NCBI GenBank assembly: GCA_024036415.1
Contig: JAMWET010000167.1
Coordinates: forward strand, 1-64,000
Direction: 5' to 3'
DNA: 64,000 nucleotides
DNA from: Prochilodus magdalenae
Taxonomy: Eukaryota; Chordata; Actinopteri; Characiformes; Prochilodontidae
Part shown: in pieces, positions 54,625 to 64,000 of the stretch
How positions within the stretch are numbered: position 1 is the stretch's first letter
Layout: each line of letters opens with the position of its first letter
Notes under the pieces: generated by a model
Seen by the model: the letters and a program-made list of their open reading frames with translations, nothing else
What the model was told of the DNA's origin: nothing
Databases searched by the model: none
Made by a program: the position numbers and the translations under genes

Positions 54625-57600
54625 AAAAAAACCTTCATTTTTGTGAACGGTCGGCCTGTGCATCACAAAGACATCGTCAAGGTTTGCTTGCTGTTTTCTT
54701 TAAATCAGTGGGATGAGCTCTTTTCTCAGAACGTATGTGACCGGAGGGTTACAGTAATGGGTCATAAAAAACATCCACAATTATTTTGCATAATTTCCAC
54801 TCTCCCTTGATGAAGTCTGTCAAGCAAGATGTTTCCTGGGCAAGTTTAGTTTCTTTTGTTTAGCTCTGGAGCTTTAAGGCACATACCATTCTAACAAACA
54901 CAAGAAGTCAATAGTCACCCAAATCACTAATTATGCATCCATGGAACTTTTCTATACTCAGTTAAACTGCATCCAGGTCTTCTTTCAGGTCCTACAGAAT
55001 CAGTGGTGTGGTCTATGACACAGTATGGCTTACTGCTGGCTTTAGAAATTAACAAACTTCACAGTGTAGCTGAAAGATGGGTGCAACCACTTTAGTCACA
55101 GGTGTTGCTTGGTTCACAGGCACGCACATCACATGGGGATGTGGAGGTAGATTACATTAATAACTGTTGTTTATAATTTATAGGCAAATATTTGAATGTA
55201 CAGTTATGGATAAATGGAATTTATAATGTAGTCTGTAGTATGTGGTTGGTGTAGCTCAGCGGGTAACACCACTACCCACCACCACACGTGGGAGACTAGG
55301 GTTCGAATCCCGGGCTGAGTGACTATGCTGTGATAAGAGTCCGTGGGCAAGACTCCTAACACTACATTGACCCACCTGTAATATGATTAACCTTGTAAGT
55401 CGCTCTGGATAAGAGCGTCGGCTAAATACCGTAAATGTAAATGTAGTATCCATAGTAGTGTAGCTTTAGAATTTGGATCCGTTTGCCACTTGTGCTTGCC
55501 CACACAGGGATTCGTCTTTCACGTTTAACCCATTCGTGAAGTTGCCATCACCACCCAGCCCATTTATCATCAATTGAGGATGATGAAACCTGGTTTGTGT
55601 TATCGTCCTCCCTTAATATTTGGGAAGTGAAGTCTCCCTCTGTGCTATGATTGGTCGGCCTCTTCTTCTATTGTTTTTCAGAAGGCTAGATTACTGCTTC
55701 TAGCTGTTACACCTGAATTCTGCACATGTACAACTTAAGTCACAAGCATCACCAGCTTTTTGTGTAGTCTGGAGTGAGAAATCAGAGCAACATGCTTTGA
55801 TGTCTAAATGCGTACTTGCTGTGCAAACTCCATACAGGTTGGCAGGTCTGTAAGTGTACTGTGTCCTAACCAGATTCTTACACCAAACATACGAGACTTA
55901 GCAACCAAAATGTGGGCCGTCTGGGGGTCCCTGGGGACCACTTTGAGAACTGTTGTCCTAAACCACACGAAGCAGACTTTGGTGAACATGTGGATGCTGT
56001 TTGAGCGGGCTGAGAGATGTGTTGGGGATGCGTTCACAAAAACTTTTTTTTATTTTGGGTGAATATTGACTTCAACTGCTTGTTAGCAGTGTTAGCCTTG
56101 AAGCTCTAGCGCTAATCTTGAAGATTGACATCTTCTGGGGTAAGTGAATATTTGAGTCCCTTCGATTTTCTGACAAGCTGTTCAGTTAAAGCAGCAAAAG
56201 CTTGATTAGTGAAATTTCCCATGATGACTGTTTTAACTGCTTTACCCTTCAGCTTGTCAAGCAGTACTACACAAACGCGGCTCATTCTAACAGCGACTCA
56301 GCTAGCCGCCGCTACCCCATCTTGATGATGAACATCATCGTGCCTGCTTCGACTGTAGATGTCAACCTAACACCTGACAAAACTCAAGTGATGCTTCAGA
56401 ACAAGGTATGCAACCACATCTTTATGTTGGGGGTAAAATACCTGAGCCATAATTCTGATGTTTTGTACTGCCATGCTTTTCTTCCCAGGATGCAGTGCTG
56501 TTGGCATTGGAGTCCGTACTGATCTCTTTGTATGGTTCATATTCTGTCGGTAATGAAAACCAACCAGCAGGAGAAGAACACTCTCATTCTGAGACTCCTC
56601 AAAGCCCTCAGGAGTTGCCTGTGTCTGAAACCAGGAAGGAGCCTGATGGAGCTTCTGAGGAAGTTGTAGTTGAGTCTAGCCAGGAAAGCCATATGGTGGC
56701 TCCGCCTGTGATCCTAGAACGTTCCACCACAAATGCCAAGGAACAAACCAGGGAGGCATCCTTGCCAGGCACTGCTAACACAAGCTCTTCTTCCTCATCA
56801 GAGGACTGGATAATCAACAAGAGCTCGAGTTTTGACAGTGTTAATTTCTCGTTGTTTGCTGACAACGTTGCACTGAACTCTACTGTCAACCCAGACCACA
56901 GCTCGCCGAGGACCACGAAAGACAACGGCGACGTAGGTGAAGGAGATGAGGTATGTCCTGAAAGCTGGTCCATGGGTAGGGCTTTCACAGATCAAACCAC
57001 AGGACAGTGTCTTGAACCTGTGAAGCTTCATTTGCCAGAGGCTCACGGAACCTTTGACGAGGCGCTAGACCCCAAAAGTAAGAGCGACAGTCCATCCAAG
57101 AGACCCTTGAATGTAATAATGGAGAAGATGGCCAAGCCGACAGCTTATGACCTGATCAGCAGCCGCTCCGTGCGTCAGCCCCTGTCCGCCTTCGCCCTGT
57201 TTGAGCAGGACACCAGATCGTCCGTCCTCCAAGAGAACCCTCGGGCCAGTCTGCAGGATGTCACTGCTGCTGTGAAAGAGAGATGGGAAAGCCTCGGGGA
57301 GGAAGGAAGAAAGAAGTAAGTTTCCAGATTTCACTCCCTAAGCAGCAGTTTCCAGTTGTTGTGATTCACTCTCTTGGTTTAGGAAAAAAAGGGGGGGTGA
57401 GGGAATAGACCTGCCACTTGCATGTATAAAATATGGCGTGGAAAGTCTGCTTGACTTGTTCATGTTGCTGTCCAGAGGAAGCCTGGTTGATATGAACTAT
57501 GTTTGTGTTTTCCAGACAACTGTGTTTGATTACTTGGTTCAGTGGTCGATACTATTTTCCGCTGTAAAAGAGGTATTCTGGATTCCGAAGAATGCCATGG

Positions 57601-60600
57601 CATATTTTTAACACCACAGGATCTTGAGTAGGTCATGATGTTATGGTTGTGGTAGCTCATTCCGTGCCAGGCAAGGGTAAAATCCCGCCTGAATATTTTA
57701 TTTCTATGTTTGTTTTTACACTTGCGGAGCACCAAAGTCTAAATCCATCCTTCAATTATTTAATTTTCAGTTAATATGGAATTCAATTATCCATCGTCCA
57801 CATTTCCCATTTCTGATGAGATAAGATATAAGATAATCCACTTGAATAAGCAAGCAAAAGTCAAACTAAAATTTAAATTTTAGTTTAGAAAGTTTTAGAA
57901 AGTTTAATATATTCATTTACATGGAAATTTACATTTCCTAAAACACTATTTCTCTTATAAGGTCCATCTGTGTTCACCCAGTCTGAGACGGTCTGTTCGA
58001 GCTCCTATGTTATTAAGCCCCGCCTCCCGATAAACCCACTGTGCTCTGATTATCCATCATGCCCCATCTGTCCTATTTGGTCGACTGCCATACTGCGTTT
58101 CTGCTCCCCTGACACCGCTGTGGCTGTTCCTACAATGGTGTCGGATGTGTCATATCAGTTTAATCCTGTTTCATCCTGAAAGTCTGATGGAGCAAGTTGG
58201 TAGACCCAAGGTGTGAAGGTGTCTTAGTAGGTGGATAGTAAGTTTTCCGTGTCCGTGTTGGGCACTATTGACTTTTGAGCCAGAATTTGGTACCCACCGG
58301 TTATTTTCTTTGCCGCTTTACTCTCTCTGTATTAACACCACACAAAATAAAACCATCTCAACTTCCTCTCCCTTCCCAACCCTGTCTTTACAACTAGCTT
58401 GTCACAGTCTGTTACCAGGACAATGCTTTTGGAGGAGCACATGTTTTGATATCCTTCCCTAAATCTAGGAGTGCATGTTGCATTAGCAAACATGGCGGCT
58501 CGACGCCATACTGAGAGACACTACTTCTGTATATGCAGCTCAATAAATATTGCTCATATCAGTCTAAACGCATCATCATTTATTGTTCCTAGTTACCTTT
58601 ATCTTCCTTCCCAGTAGCACTGCAATCCACACTCCTTCTGGGTACAGCTATTCTTTTGATGGTGGGTGTACTTTAAAAATCTCTCCTAATAGCTGCGGGT
58701 AAGGAATTTCAGTTCAGCCAGTGGCTCAGTGTTGATGCATGCTAGTAATGTGTCCTCCAACAGCAGCTTATCTAATGAATTGCCTGAAGATGTCGGTGTA
58801 GTTGTTGATGCTTCGCCTAAAGTTTGATTGTCCATTGAGGACAATTAATCCATTGATTCTTCAGATCCTTCTGACTTTAAGGATCAAATACAGTCCACAC
58901 TTCATCATTTAGTTATATTTTATAGTTTGACCAGGTGTTTCCTCAGGTTATATGTGCTGCAGTGGCCAGCTTTGCATTTCGAGTCGCAAATATCGCAGAG
59001 GGAATTGTCCGCACCCACGTTTGAAATTGTGTAATCACATGAGACCCCTTTCAGCTCATTATTTCCCTGACTTTATGTTGGACTTTTACTGAAATTTGGC
59101 ACTGAATGATTTAACATGAGTCAGTACTTGGTAGTAATTTGATCGGCGTCCTTCAAAGTGCCAAGTCCGTCTAGTTGCAAGATGATGTCACAGTGTAACA
59201 CAGAAAAGATGTAAAGGAGAGAGAGAGCGAGCGAGAGAGCGAGCAAGAGAGCGAGCGAGAGAGCAAGCGAGAGCTAAGCTCCACTCAAATCTGAAAACAT
59301 CCGCTTGTGTTTCTTCTACCACTGACAACCAAGACCAGTGCTATGGCTCTGAACGGATGTGTAGCTATCAAGACATCCTTACTGAGACAGGAAATCTAAG
59401 CTGTAACTAGAAAAGTGCATTCCCTGAAGAAAGTGGAGAATGATTGGGCAGCTTAGGCATAATGTCCATAGGAGGATACAAAGGATTATTAATAGACACA
59501 TAGAGGAGTGTGGGTCAGTAGGGCTCTGGACTGGAGCTAGGGGATCTGTCCTGTGTGAGTTAATGCAGTTTGCTGGTTGTAGGTTTCAGGTGGGGGTGAA
59601 CAGGAATAGGGGTTGGAGGAAAAGAGTGATGGTGGCAGGGAGGTGAAAGGCAAATGGATGAGTGCGGGTTAGACCAACATTAAATTCATACTTTTTGGGA
59701 ACAGTTTCTAAATTTATCAAAGTTTTTACCAAAAACGTATGTCAGAACAAAAAGACTGAACGTTCAAGAGGTGAAATTGCCAGAGCAGTTAGCAGACCAA
59801 AATCTCTCGACCAAGGAAAAGTAGAATTATGTCATAATAAGTCAGAGAACAATAATGCTGCGCATTACGCAATCACCAATAAAGGCAGTCGAGCCAGTTG
59901 TCAGCTAGCGCGTAGCTTGTGTTATTGCCTTTTTGTTGCTGCTGCTAATGACTGTTGTTGCTAATGGCTAATTCTGATGTGATAACTAATGACGAAAACT
60001 GCCATAAACAGCCCTCGAGAGTCATTAGTATATTACAACATCCAAATGACCTTTTACAGACCAGTAAAAGTGTACATAAACCCTGATATCTTTTGATCTT
60101 CCAACCCTTCAGACTACACTTAAAGTAAAGGAGCAAGCATGCATTGTGAAACGAGACCATTAGCCGTCACCGAAAGCGCTGGGCCCAACCTTTTTCCCCG
60201 ACAAAAATTAATCCAAATTATCATAATTAAATGGATGGAAAATGCGTATCAGCACTGCCCGGGGCCGTGGAGGAAGGTATGGAAGGGTGTATGGAAAAAG
60301 ACATCTGTTTAAAGCGCCGTTGCGCATTACTGCTTGCTTCGGTAAGAAATGAGCCTGAGCTAATGCTTGGCTCGTTTTCCTGCCACCGTTAAGTGGCACA
60401 GACTTCTAAGAATCGCATTTACATGAAGTCATGTTGCATGGGTGCATCACATATGGACCTGCTGTGCTAAGGGATTTGAGATTATTACCGTGGATGTTCA
60501 GGGGTGCAAGGGTTCATAGACCCCCTCTCACACACACACACACTCTATATTTTGGTTGCAGTGGTCAGATAGGGCAATAAAAAAAACTGGCTCTCGTCCA

Positions 60601-63600
60601 GCTCCTCTATACAAACTTGGTCCCCATCCAAAATACCCATGCCAAGCGGGTGTCCAGTGCTTATTGCACAGTTTATGTGCATTCGATCGCCGTTATGAAT
60701 TCCATTCTTGAAATGCAAACAGCATTGCCCTCATGGATTTCATCACAAGTGCGGCCACAGAGGTCAGTAACAGAACAGAACCTGTTCTTTCTCATGCATC
60801 ATGTCCCGTATCTGCATGTCGGTACATTCACTGCAGCCTGATCCTGGTTGGGCTACATCAATACATTACTCATTATTACAGTCATTAAGAATATTCGGCA
60901 TGCCCGCTCCCTACAGTAGTGAAATCCCACCTGGAATCTGATCCCACAACATGCTTGATGTTAATAGCGCCTCATGCCATGTTAAGTCCTAAATAAAAAC
61001 TGGGCTCAAGTTCATATTATAATAGTAGAGCCCAATGGAAGTGCATACATCATACATCATACATTCAATAAGACTGGAATCATGAAACCCTCAATTTTGG
61101 AGTTAGCGTTATGAATTTTTACTGACTGTGAGCATGTGCACATGCTCCGAAGCTTCTGATCTCTGAATCCAGCGAAGCCTGCCAGCAAACATCTCTCTCA
61201 ATATTTTGGTTCTTGCTTTAGAGACTGTTTCTTTATAGGCTTGAGGCTGGACCTAATTTTAGAAACTCAGAGGAAGCTTCTGAAAACATCTTAAACATCT
61301 CAAGCAGCCAGATATCTCCTCCAGCAGCATCTTTGACATCTCTTTCTTCTTTCTGCTACAAATTATTATATACAGTCTCTGATAAGTTTAGGGTCCTGAG
61401 CTAATGCCCTACCACAAGCTACTTTGTTAGCCTCATGCTAATGTGCCTCATGCTAAATGAGAAAACACAATCTAGTGGAATGCTATACACAGCAATAGTT
61501 CAAAACTGTACAATAACTTGTTGTATTGTTACATCATTGGGTGGTGGAGTTATTATATTTAATATACTCAGGTAAAACGGTTTGGCATTAATTTGACTGG
61601 TCTTTGCTATAATTAATATGCGTAAAGGTTAATTATGTCCAGTAAGCATGGTGTCATTGGCTCATTTGGTATAAAGTTGATTGTTGATATTATACACTAA
61701 ATTGCCAAAAGTATTTATTCACACATCCAAGTCCTGACCTCAACCTGATAGAACTCCTTTGGGATTTGGGACTTTGGGAATTTGAGTGGAGACTGCGAGC
61801 CAGGCCTTCTCGTTCAACATCCTTACAAACATGCTTCTGGTAGAATGATTGAAAATTCCCATAAACACATTCCTAAACTGTTGTGGAAAGCCTTCCCAGA
61901 AGAGTTGAGGCTGCTATAGCTGCAAAGGGTGGGCAGACATCAGATTAAACCCTTAAATTGATATGTGTGAAGGCAGATGAGCGAATACTTTTGGCCATAT
62001 AGTGCGTCATATGAGGATATCATTTGGAAAATGGTGTTGTTCCGTTAGGATGCCCAGTCAACTGCATGCTCATTGGCACATCTGTTAGTGGCCTCCTATG
62101 CAAGGGCAGCTCTGCATGTTTAAACGGGCCTTGGTTTTCTCTTCAGCGACTCTTAGTGACTTTTTGTCTCTCCTTTCAGTCCCTGTTTTCTCGCAGGTAG
62201 CAGATGTTTTTTATCTCGGCAGTTTCTGTGCCATTTTCAGTGCGACGATTTATAGCGCGTCCCTGGGAGCCACTTAGATTCAGAAGAGGAAATTAAATCA
62301 AGGTTCCTTATGTGCATTGAGAATATTTAATTAGATACAACTGCTGACCTCTTTGCTACAGTTTCTGCGTAGCTTGAAGAGCGATTTATGATTTTTCATA
62401 TTTGCCTGCCTCTCTGTATGCAACTCTGTATGGTATCTGTATTTCTTAGTAATAAGAAAATATATATGTGATTTTTATTTCTCTGTTTGCACATATGCAC
62501 TCATTGTGAATTGTGAAAGAATAGTTGCACAAATAGTTGAACTCAGAAGGACTCAACAGACTGGAATGAATCTTGGTGGGTAGATTAGACACTGTGGGAT
62601 GGCCCTGCTGTACCTAACAGCTACAATTGTGGACGTTCAGCAAGCAGTGATGCCCTCCATGAATCAACCCTAACCCTAGTACCAGACTGCCATGGAGTAA
62701 CTGGCAGCGGGTCATCTTTAGCGACGAGTCCCGCTTTTGTCTTGTTGGAAACGACCAACGAATCCGTGTGTGGAGGCACCGTGGTCAGCGCCAAGTTGAA
62801 ACGTCTGTTGTCACACGTCCAGAAGGCATGATGTCAGTCCACCTCCACCCCTACCGCACCATCTGCAGGAACTGTGAGAATATTCAAGCTGCATGGGATG
62901 GATTATTACAGGACACCTTTAGGAACCTCTACAACTCCATGCCGAAACGTATGGCATGTTGCATTAGCAAACATGGCGGCCCGACACCACACTGAGACTC
63001 TACTTCTGTATGTGTAGCTCAATAAATATTCCCTATATCAGTCTAGATGTATCATCATTTATTGTTCCCGGTAACCTTCATCTTCCCTCCAGTCCCACAC
63101 TTCCTGCAACAGTTTTTTTGGATATGTATAATTTATATAATGCTGAACTTTGTGTAACAAATATGTCATTCTTACTGTGAGTGTGTCTATTGAGAATGTT
63201 ATATAGAATCAGTAATACAGAGCTACTGTGTTCAAATTAAAAATTTAGATTTCCTGATTAGCTGTATAGTGCCCAAGTGTTGCTTCTTTAGCTATTTATA
63301 GGGCTAATTTACCTAGAAGATTATAGTGCTGGTTTCTAACGTTGTATCGAGTTTCCGATATCTATAAAATGTAAAGTCCTGGATTATGTCTGTAGTTCTG
63401 TCCCTTTGTATAAATAGTCATATGTCATAATAACTCAAGTCCTGTTAATCTTTTGCCAGGTACGAGGGGAAGGCCCAAAAGTCCCTGGACTCCTACAACG
63501 AGCAAAAGAAGAGGGCGACGGCAGCAGGTGGTGGCCCTGGCCAGCAGAGAGCCGACTCCTCTATGAACAGACCGCAGGGCTTGAAGCGCAAAGCCCCCCT

Positions 63601-63933
63601 TTCCAACCAGCAGATACTGGACAAACTCTTTTCTTCTCAGCCTGCAAGCAAGAGGAACCCCTCGAAGCTGTCCAGGCCTCTCCCATTCAGCGTAGCTGCC
63701 CTAAGGCACAAGCTTAAGCTCAAGCTCCCCTCCTGCCCGAGCGGCTCGAGCACGCAGGGCCTCAGGCTTGTAAACCGCTTGGCTTCTCACAGCGCCTGGG
63801 TCGTTTTATGTGGTAGAAAGCTTATGTTGTTAAATCCATTTCGGGTGGAGGAAGCCTTGCTGTTTAAGAGACTTCTGGAGAATAATATACTTCCAGCAGC
63901 GAGCCTGCAGACCCCTATACAGTTAACAGATGG
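37027..63933 (+). CDS. pms1: PMS1, MutL-homologue mismatch repair protein (9 coding exons seen, 3' end outside window; exon 6 disrupted)
   Basis: Exons: 37027-37158, 37246-37428, 39058-39160, 39262-39422 (end uncertain), 43500-43616, 54459-54681, 56253-56405, 56489-57315, 63460-63933 (then GTAGTG, next exon outside). PMS1 pairs with MLH1 in the nucleus. GHKL ATPase motifs are all present: [10 protein letters not shown] (residues 26-35, catalytic Glu30), DNGCGI (56-61), YGFRGEAL (90-97). Exon 6 has [17 protein letters not shown] and exon 7 has [17 protein letters not shown], the MutL transducer signature. Exons 8-9 encode the HMG box that marks PMS1 rather than PMS2 or MLH1 (about [17 protein letters not shown] to YNEQKKRA). 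Exon 9 ends in the conserved [20 protein letters not shown]. Intron 5 is about 10.8 kb and intron 8 about 6.1 kb, both rich in transposons. As written, the sequence cannot give a full protein because exon 6 shifts frame. Confidence 0.92.
37880..38935. repeat. 67-bp minisatellite, about 14 units, with a nested insertion
   Basis: The unit carries GCAGATTCATACTGGATTAT, AATCACTCCACAGTTATTAC and TGTCAGACTGTAAAC; CATACTGG recurs exactly 67 bp apart (38101, 38168). Central units are nearly identical, the edges decay. It lies in PMS1 intron 2. The array is interrupted at 38637-38745. Confidence 0.95.
38637..38745. mobile_element. Short retroelement tail inserted in the minisatellite
   Basis: (GAATA)n-like start, then ATTCAACTTTATTGTCATTG and CGAAATG. 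From memory this is a widespread teleost non-LTR element end with a pentanucleotide tail; clade uncertain. Confidence 0.45.
39715..39950 (+). pseudogene. Decayed tandem copy of the 3' part of PMS1 exon 4 and its downstream intron
   Basis: CAGTTATCAAGCCT in exon 4 (39382-39395) recurs at 39731-39744, with flanks translating to [13 protein letters not shown] against the exon's [12 protein letters not shown]. Further on, 39484-39575 (CCAGGGAATAATGGTT..., TTTACATG, AAATGGGTTC, ATAGGACAA) recurs at 39851-39943. The offset is about 350-370 bp, so this is one tandem duplication that has since diverged. The copy has no usable donor and is off frame. Confidence 0.65.
40870..41510 (+). mobile_element. 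3' end of a non-LTR retrotransposon (L2/CR1/Rex1-type) with (ATT)n tail
   Basis: Encodes [20 protein letters not shown] then [20 protein letters not shown], the typical C-terminal part of this reverse transcriptase type, after a degenerate [11 protein letters not shown]. The 3'UTR ends GTGCCCTATAAATAAACATT and runs into an ATT-type microsatellite. PMS1 intron 4. Confidence 0.75.
41418..41508. repeat. Inverted (TAA)n-(TTA)n microsatellite
   Basis: About 45 bp of (ATA)n is followed by about 45 bp of (ATT)n, so one strand can fold into a near-perfect hairpin. Confidence 0.9.
44560..44652. repeat. Palindromic (GTAT)n-(TA)n-(CATA)n microsatellite
   Basis: GTATGTATG repeats, then TATATA, then CATACATAC form a self-complementary hairpin, directly abutting a Tc1-like terminus (CAGAGGTTGGACAATGAAAC). 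Confidence 0.9.
44652..44990 (-). mobile_element. Tc1-like transposon, 5' part, with helix-turn-helix remnant
   Basis: The terminus reads CAGAGGTTGGACAATGAAAC. The minus strand encodes [20 protein letters not shown] then [18 protein letters not shown], the DNA-binding domain of Tc1 transposases. Truncated at an A/T tract near 44990. Confidence 0.75.
45050..45480 (-). mobile_element. Tc1-like element (family B) fragment, inverted
   Basis: The minus strand reads [20 protein letters not shown] with block order like 62760-62900 (VWRHRGQRQ). It begins with ACTTGGTGGGTAGATT and a polyadenylation-like ATTTATTGAGC, as in other family B copies. Confidence 0.55.
45590..45930 (+). pseudogene. Tc1-like transposase C-terminal remnant
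   Basis: [20 protein letters not shown] then ANSTEHLLE corresponds to the Tc1 block ...SIKxWxxExGVxxLxWPxxSPDLNPIEHLW, with the catalytic-region SPDLNP degraded. Confidence 0.7.
46314..46747. mobile_element. 434-bp palindromic foldback MITE (family C)
   Basis: Left CAGTACTGAGACG...TTTTACT pairs with right AGTAAAAGG...GGTACTG. The inner pairs nest in order: GAAGTGCTTGTTGC / GCAACAAGCACTTC, GGTAGAGTAAGTGGA / TCCACTCACTCTACC, GTCTAAACCACATG / TATGTGGTTTAGAC, AGTGGGCTG / CAGCCCACT. No coding capacity. Only copy seen here. Confidence 0.8.
49250..50160 (-). mobile_element. Tc1-like transposon fragment with a MITE nested near its terminus
   Basis: The end AGTGCTGTGAAAAAGTTTTT with GCCCTC, and interior text (GGAATTTTAACGCACTC, TGTTTGAGCATGAACTGCCC, ACTACCACCACCATGTTTTA), match a very common teleost Tc1 family as I remember it. 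The transposase would read on the minus strand, but it is truncated. Confidence 0.7.
49294..49560. mobile_element. Foldback MITE, family A, inserted in a Tc1-like element
   Basis: CATATCGTTGCTGTCTAAAG at the left and ATAGGGCAGCGACAATATG at the right are the family A termini, in inverse orientation to the 1861 copy. About 265 bp. Confidence 0.7.
50590..50980 (-). pseudogene. Mariner/Tc1-superfamily transposase remnant
   Basis: The minus strand reads [17 protein letters not shown], then shifts of [16 protein letters not shown] and FMYPHNDEIF: the IS630/Tc1-type VMVWGxF...GP block followed by the next conserved region, broken by frameshifts. Confidence 0.65.
54459..54681 (+). CDS. pms1: PMS1 exon 6, split by an A-rich tract that shifts the frame
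   Basis: After TTGAGCAG the exon reads [20 protein letters not shown] then TSEQR in the frame set by exon 5. From about 54533 to 54631 the DNA is nearly all A. The conserved continuation [17 protein letters not shown], in the frame that fits exon 7, follows immediately but one frame away. Orthologues have only a short link here (human ...TPERSFIFINSRPVH), so almost the whole A tract is extra, with length 1 modulo 3. There is no GT inside that could make it an intron. Either a real insertion of A-rich DNA or a homopolymer sequence error. Confidence 0.85.
55243..55445 (+). mobile_element. SINE with tRNA-derived head and L2-like stem-loop tail, best copy
   Basis: Head GGTTGGTGTAGCTCAGCGGG (box A-like) and GGTTCGAATCC (box B) are RNA polymerase III promoter elements. 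The tail CGCTCTGGATAAGAGCG forms the stem-loop known from UnaL2-type LINE/SINE pairs, then CTAAATACCGTAAATGTAAATG. Lies in PMS1 intron 6, same strand as the gene. Confidence 0.85.
58480..58690 (+). mobile_element. Family B element, 3' fragment
   Basis: Matches the last 200 bp of the copies at 17850 and 62570 (GAGAGACACTACTTCTGTAT, AATAAATATTGCTCATATCA, CTTCCCAGTAGCACTGCAAT). Confidence 0.6.
59218..59275. repeat. (GAGA/GCGA)n microsatellite
   Basis: About 55 bp of GAGAGAGCGAGC-type repeats in PMS1 intron 8. Confidence 0.9.
61690..62012. mobile_element. Internally deleted Tc1-like transposon
   Basis: Inverted ends ATTGCCAAAAGTATTTATTC and GAATACTTTTGGCCATATAG. The interior keeps a transposase end ([14 protein letters not shown] from about 61727, matching SPDLNPIEHLW). 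Confidence 0.7.
62570..63110 (+). mobile_element. Family B Tc1-like element, largest transposase remnant
   Basis: From about 62690 reads [24 protein letters not shown] text, then [20 protein letters not shown], and after shifts [17 protein letters not shown] and VWRHRGQR are Tc1-superfamily blocks. The 3' part carries AATAAATATTCC. Confidence 0.65.
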
Positions 63934-64000
63934 GTAGTGTATCGCTTCATTTTCTCACCTAATGACGACAGTTTGGATCGAAGCACAATGCTGGTTTGAC

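Larger units (their letters stand above)
57316..63459 (+). other. pms1: PMS1 intron 8 (6.1 kb)
   Basis: No exon seen between the phase-2 donor (AA|GTAAGT, 57316) and its matching acceptor (GCCAG, 63459). Contains two family B copies, the deleted Tc1-like element and a GAGA tract. Confidence 0.75.

Noticed and set aside
54533..54631. A-rich tract as a short intron inside PMS1 exon 6
   Set aside because: There is no GT or GC donor and no acceptor inside it, so splicing it out is not supported.
55243..55445. Possible tRNA gene
   Set aside because: Box A and B are present, but the head continues into the SINE body and tail, and the same unit occurs at least four more times.
56608..57334. Minus-strand open frames of up to 126 codons
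   Set aside because: Antisense shadows of PMS1 exon 8, which has the correct splice phases and HMG-box homology.

Overview
The window is vertebrate nuclear DNA, almost certainly from a teleost fish. The genes are split by GT-AG introns, and the flanks are full of Tc1-like transposons, foldback MITEs, a tRNA-derived SINE with an L2-type tail, and AT/CA microsatellites. The set of repeats, especially the long palindromic foldback element, looks otophysan (characin or catfish). That placement is inference. All gene names come from reading exon translations against remembered vertebrate orthologues, without any database search.

Layout: (1) 2193-18955, plus strand: the last 15 recognisable coding exons of ANKAR (ankyrin and armadillo repeats); its 5' part lies outside the window. 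(2) 19098-24142, minus strand: complete OSGEPL1 in 7 coding exons, giving 409 codons. (3) 25841-26905, plus strand: ADAT3 in one uninterrupted coding exon of 354 codons. (4) 29578-32164, minus strand: complete ORMDL1 in 3 coding exons (153 codons), with a predicted non-coding first exon near 35689-35790. (5) 37027-63933, plus strand: PMS1, nine coding exons, running off the right edge, with a predicted non-coding first exon near 36290-36424.

Gene relations: ANKAR and OSGEPL1 are tail to tail with overlapping 3' ends. OSGEPL1 and ADAT3 are head to head; both act on the tRNA anticodon loop (t6A37 in mitochondria, inosine-34 in the cytosol). ADAT3 and ORMDL1 are tail to tail. ORMDL1 and PMS1 are head to head across about 500 bp that hold five CCAAT boxes and four ATGCAAAT octamers, partly organised as repeated CCAAT-spacer-octamer modules. 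As I recall, ANKAR-OSGEPL1-ORMDL1-PMS1 is also the human chromosome 2q32 order, whereas human ADAT3 lies elsewhere.

Most notable: PMS1 coding exon 6 (54459-54681) carries an A-rich tract that separates two conserved halves lying in different reading frames. It is either a real disabling insertion or a sequence error. Other points are a decayed tandem copy of part of PMS1 exon 4, a predicted upstream ORF whose stop overlaps the PMS1 start as ATGA, a likely GC-AG intron in ANKAR, a 38-bp minisatellite in the ORMDL1 leader intron that carries AATAAA on the transcribed sense strand in most units, and several nested transposon insertions. I found no new multi-gene system. The novelty is in regulatory layout and gene damage.
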